A stretch of DNA of 64,000 bases. Origin: Cyanobacteriota bacterium (GTDB lineage: Bacteria; Acidobacteriota; Vicinamibacteria; Vicinamibacterales; UBA2999). The stretch lies in NCBI GenBank assembly GCA_019752015.1, contig JAIEMQ010000023.1, positions 1 to 64,000 on the forward strand. Reading direction: 5' to 3'. The position numbers and the translations under genes are program-made. Positions 55,853 through 64,000 of the stretch are shown here, piece by piece; within the stretch, counting starts at the first letter, position 1, and the number at the start of each line of letters is the position of its first letter. The notes beneath the pieces are model-generated. The model did no database searches and was not told the origin of the DNA. It saw only the letters and a program-made list of their open reading frames with translations.

Positions 55853-57198
55853 GGAACAGGAATCTCCAGCGGCGCGCCGCCGGCGTTGATCCGCGCGGCG
55901 CCGGTCCAATGCAGCCGGCTCGCGGTGGGCTTGTAGTTCTCGTCGAGGCCGAACAGCGTATTGAGCCGCGTGAAGATCACCGGCGTCGTCGACGGCTTGT
56001 CCTGGCGCGCGAACGCGAGCACGCGGACCGCGCTGACGTTATCGACCGTGGTATTCGCCGGCAACGGCGCCGCGCCGCGGAAACAACCATCGCGCGCGAT
56101 GCGATAGCCGGCGCCGCGATCGGCGGCGATCCACTTCTCGTTGACCTCGATCGCAAACGTCAACGCGCGATTGCCGAGTGTTCCGCAGCCTTCGAGATAC
56201 GCGTAGCGACGCGGATCGGGAATCGCGCCTTTGCCGGGCGGCGGGTCGTCCCCAATCTTGCCCTCGCGCGCGAGCTCCTTCGCCGCCACCTCGTAGGTCC
56301 ACGCGTTGGTGTCCATCACCATTTCGCGAGACACGTCGGTGAGATTCGCAAGGATCGGCGCCGGCGCATACCGCACCGTGGTCGTGCCGTGATCGAGCAC
56401 CATGTTGTTCGACGTGCTCACCCACAGCAGCGGATGCCTGCCTTCGCGCGTGCCCGTGAACGGCAGGATCTTGTGCTCCGGCCCCTGCATGTCTTCACGG
56501 CGAATCGATCCGTCGTCCGCGATCTCGACGCTGTAGATGTGTTCGATGTCCGTGGTGCGTCCCCACGTCGCCATCAGGCGATCGGCCGGCGTGCCGCCAT
56601 CTTCGTTCGAGAAGATGACGGTGTATCGATAGCGTTTGCCGTTCTCCGCCGGCTCGACCTCGTACCACATCAGGATCGGCACGTCGGTGAACTTGCCGAC
56701 GGTGTCGGGCCGCGCGTAGACGAACGGCGCGCGCGACAGCGCCTCGTAGTGTTCCGAAGATGCCTCCACGAGATCGACGCCGGCTCTCCAGAGCGCGGGG
56801 GTCGAGCTTGTGAAGGCGCGTGCGCTGAGGTCGGGATCCTGGACGATGGCGAGCGTGTGTTTGCCGCTCGACACGGCGCCGAGCATGACGCGATATTCGG
56901 ACTCGCCGCCTCTGACAATCGGCAGCGAGATCGGCGCCCGACCATCGACCGCCAGCTTGAGCACCGCCGCCGCGGTCCCGGTTTTCTCCCAGGCACACTC
57001 GTCGCACGTGACGCTTACCGTCGCGATCGCCTCGGCATTGCCCGAGGCGTTGAATTCGGTGAACGCGACGCCGGCCACCGGTGCAGGCACATCGACGCGG
57101 CAGCTCGCGACTGCCGCGATCACAAGGGGCAGGAGACCAAGGACCAGCAGTCGCCCTGATCCCTGATTCCTGATCCCCGATCCCTGGCTAGAACCCAA
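55849..57198 (-). CDS. lipoprotein of unknown function in the sugar-uptake operon
   Basis: A 449-residue exported protein. A membrane segment ends in a likely lipobox (LLVLGLLPLVIAAVASC). The mature part starts with a beta-sandwich-like region (TVSVTCDECAWEKTGTAAAV, GAVSSGKHTLAIVQDPDLS), followed by VGKFTDVPILMWYEVEPAENGKRY, TDIEHIYSVEIADDG and WVSTSNNMVLDHG. I recognise no named family. Its place between the outer-membrane receptor and the ABC genes suggests capture or processing of the same carbohydrate. The TTG start and first 15 codons (SSQGSGIRNQGSG) are made of a low-complexity repeat. Confidence 0.6.
57155..57186. repeat. GATCCCTGATTCCT repeat, family F
   Basis: CCCTGATCCCTGATTCCTGA then TCCCCGATCCCT: four degenerate 7-mer units forming the leader codons of the unknown lipoprotein gene just behind the receptor gene. 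Confidence 0.6.
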
Positions 57199-59835
57199 GT
57201 CTCAGCGATACCTGCGCGACGCGCGGATCGCCCGCGAGCGACGAGATCACACCGGCGTTCGCCGCCGAAATGTTCGCCGCCGGCAAGCCGAAGTTGGCGC
57301 GGTTGAAGACGTTGAACACATCCGCGCGAATCGTCACGCTGGCGCGGCTGTTGAACGCAATGCGGCGCTGCACGCTCATGTCGAACGTGGCCCACCCCGG
57401 TCCGCGCAGGATGTTGCGTCCCGCATTGCCGAACGTGCCCGACGGCACCGCGGTGAAGGCCGCCGGGTTGAACCACTGCGCGACGGTCCGCGCGCCTTTG
57501 GGATCGCCGGTCAGGTTCGGCAGGCCGGTCTGGTCGGCGCCGACGTTATTGTTGCCTTGCGTCACGGTGAACGGCCGTCCCGAGCGCGCGCTGTAAATGC
57601 CGCTCAGCAGCCAGCCGCCGAGGATCGTGCCGGCCGCACCGCTCGACAGCATCGGCTTGCCCTCGCCGAACGGCAGCTCGACGATGAAGTTCGCGACGAA
57701 GCGATGCGTGATGTCGAAATCGCTCGGCCCTTCCCACGACTTCAGATCGCGCGTGTTCTGCGGGCGGCCGGACGACGCGTTGAGGTGCTCCGGGGCCTGG
57801 TCGCGCGCCTGGCCGATCGTGTAGGAGGCGCGGTAACCGTGGCCGGCGCTGAAGCGCTTCTCGAACGACAGGTCGACGCCGCGATACGTCGCCGCGCCGC
57901 TCATCTCGCGCGCCTGGATGTTGCCGAAGTTCGGATACGGCACCGGACCGTTGGCATCGAGCGTGCCCGGCAGCGGCTGGTTGAGATTGCGGAGCACCGC
58001 GAGGTGTTGCGTGAACGATCCGACCGCGTCGGCCGAGGCCACCAGGTTGCCGGCCAGCTCGCGTTGAACGCCGCCGCCGAACTGCTGCACCATCGTGCGC
58101 GGTGAGTCCTGGAACGCGGCGCGCAGCTTCAGATTGCGAATCACGAGGTTCGACGGATCGAGCGCAGTCCGAGGCTCAGCGTCAGCTGGTCGCCCGGCTT
58201 CCAGTCGTCCTGCACGAAGAACGAGCTCGACCACAGCTCCTGGGTGACGACGAACACGTTGGTGAGCTCGGCGCGATTCGGATAGCCGAGCAGGAAGTCG
58301 CCCAAGGCGTTGCCGGTGAACGTCGACTGGAAGCGCAGGTTGCCGCGCGTCGGCGCCACGTCGAAGTACTCGTTGGTCATCGGCATCATCAGGTCGACGC
58401 CGAACTTCACCTGATGACTGCCGCGCATCCAGGTCGTGGTGTTGAGCCACTGCACCTGGTTGGTGTGCTGGAGCTTCGGCATGAAGTTCGGCGAGCCGAG
58501 GCGGATGTAGCCGTCGATGTCGATGCCGACAATGCCGCCGGCGACGCGCGGATCCTCGGGCACGCCCTTGAAGCCGATGTCGGCCATGCCGCTCCGGCCG
58601 AACGGATCCTGCTGGCCGTCGTTGGTGCCCATCGCCCACGACACCCGGGATTCGTTGACCAGCCGGCTGCCGATCACCTTGTTCCAGCGGATGAAATTGT
58701 TCGCGCCGGTGGTGTTCGGCAGCGGCACCAGCCGCATGATCGCCGCCGCCACCGGATCGATGCGATCGGCTGGGATGGTGTGGTTCGGGAACGGCTGGCC
58801 GGTCAGCGGATCGCGCACGCTCGTCGTGAACACGCCGCGGCGCTGATCCGCCGTCATCACATTGCCGGTCCTCAGCACGCCCTGCTGGAGGCGGGTGCCC
58901 TCGTAGTCAATGAAGAAGAACGCGCGGTTGCGCATCAGCGGGCCGCCGACATTGCCGCCGAACTGGTTCTGCTTGTTCGCGGCCTTCGGCTGGTTCGCCG
59001 CCTTGGCGAAGTAGTTGATCGAGTCGAGGCGATCGTCACGGTAGAAATCGTAGGCGGTGCCGCGGAGCTGGTTCGTGCCCGACTTGGTGTTGACGATGAT
59101 CGCGGCGCCCGGCGACCAGCCATACTCGGCGGCGTACGGACTCGTCACGACCTTGAACTCGTCGATCGCATCGACCGATGGCCTCGAGATCTGCGTCGTC
59201 AGCTCCTGCACGTTGGTCGAGAAGCTGTTGTTGGCAACGCCGTCGAGGAGGAAGTTGTTCTGCAGGCTGCGATTGCCGTGCACGCTGATGCCGCCGGTGC
59301 GGCCCGCCGACGTGCCGCCGGCCTGTTCGGTGTAGCGATCGCTCTGCACGCCCGGCACCATCGCCAGCAGATCGTCCCAGTTCCGGATCGCCAGCGGCAG
59401 CTTGTCGACCTCGTTGGTGTCGACGACGGTGCCGAGCACGGCGGACTCGGTGCTGAGCAGCGGCGTCACACCTTCGACCTTGACGGTCTCGCCGATCGAT
59501 CCGACGGCGAGCGACAGATCGAGACGCGATCTGGCGCCGAGCTCCAGGCTGACGACTTGTTCGTATCGCTGGAAGCCGGTGGCCTCGGCCTGCACGAGAT
59601 ATTCACCCGGCATCAGGTTGACGACGAGATAGACACCCGCATTCGACGTCGTCGCGGCGGACGACACGCCGGTGGCAAGGCTGGTGACGGTGACCTTCGC
59701 GTTGGGCAGCACCGCGTCGGAGGCGTCGCGCACCACGCCGGTGAGCGTCGCGCGATCGACCTGCGCCAACGCCGGGGCGGCGCATACCAGCAGCGCCGCC
59801 AGGACCGCGGCCGAACACCGAGCCAATCGAGCCAT
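57188..59835 (-). pseudogene. TonB-dependent receptor with frameshifting internal deletion
   Basis: The first frame (59835 to about 58160) encodes a signal peptide, a carboxypeptidase-regulatory-like domain (ATLTGVVRDASDAVLPNAKV), a plug (VHGNRSLQNNFLLDGV) and the first barrel strands up to WKPGDQLTLSLGLR. Then the frame ends. The second frame (about 58160 to 57188) resumes at LDPSNLVIRNLKLRA and runs through many strands to the terminal VAQVSLRLGF, with its final aromatic residue. A stretch, probably over 100 residues, that normally links these two parts in acidobacterial receptors is missing. The ATG has an AGGAGG site. Assembly error is the alternative. Confidence 0.8.
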
Positions 59836-59909
59836 CATCGTCCTCCTCATGTGAAGCACGCCCAGGTAGAGGGTTATATCCGTTCGGCGTGACGAACGGA
59901 AGTCTTTGC

Positions 59910-59915
59910 TATCCT
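59910..59915 (+). promoter_or_regulatory. -10 box TATCCT, leaderless type
   Basis: TATCCT lies seven bases before the GTG of the hybrid kinase gene, without a ribosome site. Confidence 0.45.
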
Positions 59916-59922
59916 GAGATCC

Positions 59923-62109
59923 GTGACGGCCGCCGGCGATCCGATCGCGCTCATCCCCGAACGAGACGAGCGGCAGGCCCTCCGGTTGCGGCGCTACCTG
60001 CTGGCGGCGGGGACGTCATTGATGGTCGTCGTGCTGCTGTATGTCGCCTACCTGCTGGGCGGTCTGGCATGGATCGGCTTCGTCGAGGGCACTGCGCTGA
60101 TCCTGTTCTGGGTGGCGCTGTTCCACGTCATCCTGCGCACCGGCTGGAACCTGAAGTTCCGCGATCCCAGCATGACCATGGCGCAGCTGTCGTCGTCGGT
60201 GGTGACGATGGCGTTCGTGATGTATCACGCCGATTCGGGGCGCGCCGCGCTGCTGATCGTGTTCCTGGTCTCGTTCCTGTTCGGCGTGTTCCGGCTGCGG
60301 ACGCGGCAGTTGCTGTTTCTCGCCGGCGTCGCCATTTCGTCATACGGCTTGATGGTGTCGGCGCTCTATCGCAACAAACCGGACACGATCCAGGCGGCCG
60401 ACGAAATCCTCCAGTTGATCGTGCTGGTTGTCACGCTGCCGTGGTTCGCGGCCATGGGTGGGTATGTCAGCCGCCTGCGCGACGAAATGATGCGCGCCAA
60501 TCGCGAGCTGATCGCCGCGAAGAATGCCGCCGAAGCCGCCGCCCAGGCCAAGAGCACGTTTCTCGCCAGCATGAGCCACGAGATCCGCACGCCGATGAAC
60601 GGCGTGATCGGCATGACCACCATGCTGCTCGAGACCAACCTGACACCGGCGCAGCGCGAGTACGTCGAAGTGATTCGCGGCAGCGGCGACGGGCTGCTGA
60701 CGATCATCAACGACATCCTCGACTTCTCGAAGATCGATGCCGGCAAGCTGGATCTCGATCTGGTGGCGTTCGATCCGCAGGCCTGCATCGAGGACGCCCT
60801 CGAGCTGGTCGCGCCGCAGGCGTTCGCCAAGGGCCTGCACTTGACGTATCAGATCGAGACCGAGCTGCCCGATGTGATCGTCAGCGACATTACGCGCGTC
60901 CGGCAGATCCTCTTCAACCTGCTGAGCAACGCGATCAAGTTCACGCCGGGCGGCGACGTGACCGTGACCGCGGCGGCCACGCCGGGCGAAGCGGGCGCCG
61001 TCGAAGTGCGTTTCACCGTCGCCGATACCGGCATCGGCATTCCGGCGGATCGTCTCGGCCGGCTGTTTCAGTCGTTCAGCCAGGTCGATGTGTCGACGAC
61101 GAGAAAGTACGGCGGCACCGGCCTGGGTCTCGCGATCTGCCGGCGGCTTGCGGAAATGCTTGGCGGCCGCATCTGGGTCGAGAGCGTGCCGGGCCAGGGC
61201 AGCCGCTTCTCGTTCACGATCCACGCGAAGACCGGCGCGGCGGCGCAGGCGGTGCCGGCCGTGCCGATCGAGCGGCCGGCTGGACCGAAGCGGCACGTAA
61301 GCGGCAAGCGCGTGTTAATCGTGGACGATCACGCCGCCAGCCGCGCGGCGCTGCGGCGGCAGACCGAGCTGTGGGGACTCATCGCCGCGACGGCGATCTC
61401 GGGAGAAGAAGCGTTGTCGTGGCTGAGGCGCGGCGATCGCTTCGACCTCGGCCTGATCGACATGCAGATGCCCGGTATGGGCGGCGCGGCGCTGGCGGCG
61501 GAGATCGCCAAAATCGCCGGCGCCGCGTCGATGCCGCTGATCGGCTTGCTGACGCCGGGGCTGCGCGAGGCGCCGCATCCCGAAGTCTTCGCGGCATCGA
61601 TCACCAAGCCGATCAAGGCGTCGAAACTTTACGATGCGTTGATCGATGCGCTCGATCGCACGGCGCCGGCGGAGCGGCCGCCCGCAGCGGCCGCCGCGCA
61701 CGCCGGTGAGCGGCTTGCCGATCGCCATCCGTTGCGTGTGCTGGTCGCCGAAGACAACGGCGTCAATCAGAAAGTCGCGCTCGCCATGCTCAAGCACCTC
61801 GGCTATCGCGCGGACCTCGCCGCCGACGGCGTTGAAGCGGTCGAAGCCGTGCGCCGCATTCCCTACGACGTCGTGTTCATGGACCTGCAGATGCCCGAGC
61901 TCGACGGCATCGACGCCACCAGGCAGATCGTCGCCGAGCATCCGCCGGGACGCCGGCCGCGCATCATCGCGCTGACCGCGAACGCCTTTGAAGAAGATCG
62001 CGAGTTGTGCCTGAAGGCAGGCATGGATGATTACATGAGCAAGCCGCTGAAAGCGGAGACGCTGGAGGCGGCGTTGTTGCGAGCGGCGCGCATCGAAGCG
62101 CGCCGCTGA
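59923..62109 (+). CDS. hybrid sensor histidine kinase with two receiver domains
   Basis: A 728-residue membrane kinase. Five or six membrane segments (residues 25-182) form the sensor, with no large periplasmic loop. The dimerisation helix has [11 protein letters not shown] with H219; the ATPase has [16 protein letters not shown] and GGTGLGLAI. The first receiver (about 462-575) keeps VLIVDDH and the phospho-acceptor D513; the second (about 605-725) has [12 protein letters not shown]654 in [10 protein letters not shown] and the lysine in YMSKPLK. No HPt domain or separate regulator gene follows, so the output partner is elsewhere. Confidence 0.93.
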   Translation: MTAAGDPIALIPERDERQALRLRRYLLAAGTSLMVVVLLYVAYLLGGLAWIGFVEGTALILFWVALFHVILRTGWNLKFRDPSMTMAQLSSSVVTMAFVMYHADSGRAALLIVFLVSFLFGVFRLRTRQLLFLAGVAISSYGLMVSALYRNKPDTIQAADEILQLIVLVVTLPWFAAMGGYVSRLRDEMMRANRELIAAKNAAEAAAQAKSTFLASMSHEIRTPMNGVIGMTTMLLETNLTPAQREYVEVIRGSGDGLLTIINDILDFSKIDAGKLDLDLVAFDPQACIEDALELVAPQAFAKGLHLTYQIETELPDVIVSDITRVRQILFNLLSNAIKFTPGGDVTVTAAATPGEAGAVEVRFTVADTGIGIPADRLGRLFQSFSQVDVSTTRKYGGTGLGLAICRRLAEMLGGRIWVESVPGQGSRFSFTIHAKTGAAAQAVPAVPIERPAGPKRHVSGKRVLIVDDHAASRAALRRQTELWGLIAATAISGEEALSWLRRGDRFDLGLIDMQMPGMGGAALAAEIAKIAGAASMPLIGLLTPGLREAPHPEVFAASITKPIKASKLYDALIDALDRTAPAERPPAAAAAHAGERLADRHPLRVLVAEDNGVNQKVALAMLKHLGYRADLAADGVEAVEAVRRIPYDVVFMDLQMPELDGIDATRQIVAEHPPGRRPRIIALTANAFEEDRELCLKAGMDDYMSKPLKAETLEAALLRAARIEARR

Positions 62110-62126
62110 TCGCGGTGATAACCTCG

Positions 62127-63110
62127 CTATCGCTTCGGATGAGACTGGAAGAACCGCCACAGCACGGCGGTGGCGTCGAGATTCCGTGACGAAATGCCAA
62201 GTTTCCGGGTGACGAACCGCTCGCCCGGGCCCGCCAGCTCGCTTGGTGGCCACCGATGACCACCACCCGCAATCTCGTACCACGCCACGCCCGCATCGTC
62301 CCGGCATCCGGAGTACTCGCGCACGACGACTGATGTCCCGTCCTTTATCCGGGGCGGCTGCCGCGAGATGAGCGGCGTTCGATCACAACCATTGATCGAC
62401 GACCAGAACGCTTCGGTTGCGCGGCTGCCTTCGACGGCTCCGCCACGCGCGGCCCGCACGTCTGCCCCGACGATGCCGCCGCGAAACGGCACCACGGGAT
62501 CGTCGACACCCTGGATGGCCGCGACCGAAACGGCTGTCGCAGGACGGCAGCGCGGCACGAGATTGCTGGCCAGGCCCGCAATCACCGGCCCGATTGCGGC
62601 GAATACGTCGGCAGCGTCGCAGCCGAGGCGATGGACCATGATGCCGCCGTTCGACGGACCGGCCGCGTAGATCCGTTTCGCGTCGATGCCTTGCCGCTTC
62701 TGGATGTCGCTGATCATCGCCCTCGTGAACGCGACGTCATCAATCTGCTGGATGTCGGCCGGCGTCGCGCCGCGGCCATCGGCCCAACCTTTGTCGATGC
62801 CCTCTGGATATGCGACCGCGATTCCCTCGCGATCGGCGAGAGCGCTGAAGCCGGTCATCTGCTCCGTGTGTTCAGGAGTATCGGAGCCGCCGTGAAAAAT
62901 CAGCACCAGCGGCACGCGCCGCCCGCGGTCTACGGCGTCGCCGACGTGCAGCAAGTATCGGCGCGTGATGCCGTTGGCGGCCAGTGAAACGCCGATAGTG
63001 CTGCGGACCCCGCCGGGTGGCGTCGCGACGCGGCCGGACGGCCGCTGTCCGGCGGCCACCACGGAACCGAGTCCAACGAGGAGAATGCCGCCGGCAATCT
63101 TCGCGAGCAT
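62127..63110 (-). CDS. secreted PHB-depolymerase/feruloyl-esterase-like hydrolase
   Basis: A 327-residue exported alpha/beta hydrolase of the LpqC/PHB-depolymerase group: signal segment (KIAGGILLVGLGSVVAAGQ), VPLVLIFHGGSDTPEH, IAVAYPEGIDKGWADGRG, the nucleophile elbow AAGPSNGGIM (S153), the acid in GVDDPVVPFRGG and the histidine in GGGHRWPPSE. It probably cuts short polyester or feruloyl-sugar esters outside the cytoplasm, fitting a polysaccharide-degrading lifestyle. The ATG at 63110 gives the cleanest signal peptide. It converges with the kinase gene. Confidence 0.88.
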   Translation of the reverse strand: MLAKIAGGILLVGLGSVVAAGQRPSGRVATPPGGVRSTIGVSLAANGITRRYLLHVGDAVDRGRRVPLVLIFHGGSDTPEHTEQMTGFSALADREGIAVAYPEGIDKGWADGRGATPADIQQIDDVAFTRAMISDIQKRQGIDAKRIYAAGPSNGGIMVHRLGCDAADVFAAIGPVIAGLASNLVPRCRPATAVSVAAIQGVDDPVVPFRGGIVGADVRAARGGAVEGSRATEAFWSSINGCDRTPLISRQPPRIKDGTSVVVREYSGCRDDAGVAWYEIAGGGHRWPPSELAGPGERFVTRKLGISSRNLDATAVLWRFFQSHPKR

Positions 63111-63185
63111 GTCGATGTCATCGGCAGATGGCCGGTCGACTTGCAGGCTGGCGCGCAACGCGCTGCCCACGACGTCGCGGGCAAG

Positions 63186-64000
63186 CTACGACAGCAGCAA
63201 CTCCAGATCCTCGCGCCGCAGATCTCGGATCAAACTGTCATCCGCGCGCACAATCGCGTCGGCCAGGCGCCGTTTGGTGGCCTGCAGTTCCAGAACTTTT
63301 TCCTCGACGGTGTCGCGCGCAATCAGCCGGAAGGCAAACACCGGACGCGTCTGTCCGATACGGTGCGCGCGGTCGATCGCCTGCGCTTCGACGGCCGGGT
63401 TCCACCACGGATCCAGCAGGAAGACGTACTCCGCAGCCGTCAGGTTCAGGCCGAGGCCGCCGGCCTTGAGGCTGACCAGGAACAGCGGACATCCGGTGTT
63501 TTGAAACCGCTGCACGCGCGCTTGTCGGTCCCGCGTCTTCCCATCCAGGTACTCGTACGCCAGCTTTTCGTCATTCAGCCGCGCGCGCAGCAAGCCGAGC
63601 AGCGTGGTGAACTGGGAGAACACCAGCACCTTCCGCCCATCTTCGACGAGCTCGTGGAGCCGCGGCAGGAGCATCTCCAGTTTGGCCGCGGGATCGCCCG
63701 CGCGCGCCGGATCGATCAGCGCCGGATGGCAGGCCGCCTGACGCAGCCGCAGCAGCGCCTCGAGGATCTGCAGTTTGGCGCGGCCGAGGCCACCGCGTCC
63801 GATCTTGCCGAGCAGCGATGTTCTGTAGTGGTCTCGCAGTTGGTCGTACAGCTTGCGTTGCGCCGGCTCGAGGTCGCAGTACAAGGTCTGCTCGGTGCGG
63901 GCCGGGAGTTCGGCGGCGACCTGTTCCTTGGTGCGGCGCAGGATGAACGGCCGCAGGCCCCGTGCCAGCATCGTCAACGTCTCGCTGTCCGGCGCGCGAA
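63186..64000 (-). CDS. SNF2-family helicase, C-terminal part (runs off the window)
   Basis: The last 270 or so residues of a Swi2/Snf2-type ATPase; the gene continues past 64000. Visible are [20 protein letters not shown], helicase motif IV region [19 protein letters not shown], motif V region [20 protein letters not shown], then [20 protein letters not shown] with motif VI, and [17 protein letters not shown]. These proteins move along duplex DNA and remodel protein-DNA complexes. The true start is outside the window; a TTG near 63977 is only an internal codon. Confidence 0.92.
   Translation of the reverse strand, partial: RAPDSETLTMLARGLRPFILRRTKEQVAAELPARTEQTLYCDLEPAQRKLYDQLRDHYRTSLLGKIGRGGLGRAKLQILEALLRLRQAACHPALIDPARAGDPAAKLEMLLPRLHELVEDGRKVLVFSQFTTLLGLLRARLNDEKLAYEYLDGKTRDRQARVQRFQNTGCPLFLVSLKAGGLGLNLTAAEYVFLLDPWWNPAVEAQAIDRAHRIGQTRPVFAFRLIARDTVEEKVLELQATKRRLADAIVRADDSLIRDLRREDLELLLS

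Noticed and set aside
58102-59892. 596-codon open frame on the plus strand opposite the TonB-dependent receptor
   Set aside because: It is antisense to a well-conserved receptor sequence, is Arg/His/Val-rich with no recognisable motif, and its length follows from high GC at third positions.

Overview
This window looks like chromosome from an acidobacterium, most probably of the Vicinamibacteria type. The base composition is GC-rich. There are three long FtsX/MacB-type permeases of the acidobacterial duplicated orphan permease (ADOP) kind, one beside a PadR regulator. There is a carboxypeptidase-regulatory-domain TonB-dependent receptor, a set of secreted PQQ beta-propeller dehydrogenases, and short palindromic repeats of types that recur in such genomes. 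This placement is inference from gene families; there is no rRNA here. No transposase, prophage or CRISPR array is visible, and no gene-free stretch exceeds about 300 bases.

Layout. 0-3.8 kb: a large primase-like/SF2 helicase/nuclease fusion (TOTE-type conflict protein), a parDE toxin-antitoxin pair and a tRNA-Gln(CTG) whose 3' end faces them and has a partial copy nearby. 3.9-16.6 kb: an acetyltransferase, an ADOP permease, hydrolase, porin-like protein, DUF6178 protein, ArfB, an S1-domain protein, a PrnB-like haem-protein relative behind an AraC remnant, a MauG-type peroxidase, a nucleotidyltransferase/EEP pair and an ECF sigma operon. 16.6-37.2 kb: PadR-ADOP-PQQ propeller, secreted hydrolases and quinoproteins (one deleted), TonB, YaeQ, two broken genes around a GATCAACA tandem repeat, Mug, AlkB-like oxygenase, a full-length quinoprotein dehydrogenase, a Phd/PIN toxin-antitoxin pair and Hsp20. 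37.2-47.8 kb: nitrogen assimilation (gltB-gltD, amt-P-II) with a third ADOP permease and a CBS protein. 47.8-51.4 kb: gltX-GMC oxidoreductase and a VapBC pair. 51.4-59.8 kb: a carbohydrate-uptake operon (broken TonB receptor, unknown lipoprotein, sugar ABC ATPase/permease/binding protein, Gfo/Idh/MocA dehydrogenase). 59.9-64 kb: hybrid histidine kinase, PHB-depolymerase-like esterase and a partial SNF2 helicase.

Three themes cut across the window. (1) Small palindromic or low-complexity repeats lie in frame inside conserved genes (S1 protein, GltB, GltX, Amt and others), much like the protein-invading palindromes known in Rickettsia. (2) At least twelve genes have a TANNNT box 6-9 nt before the start codon and no Shine-Dalgarno sequence, which points to leaderless transcription, including one symmetric divergent promoter of 26 bp. 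(3) Three genes (a PQQ dehydrogenase, an alpha/beta hydrolase, the TonB receptor) carry large frameshifting internal deletions, and a fourth is cut short at a tandem repeat.
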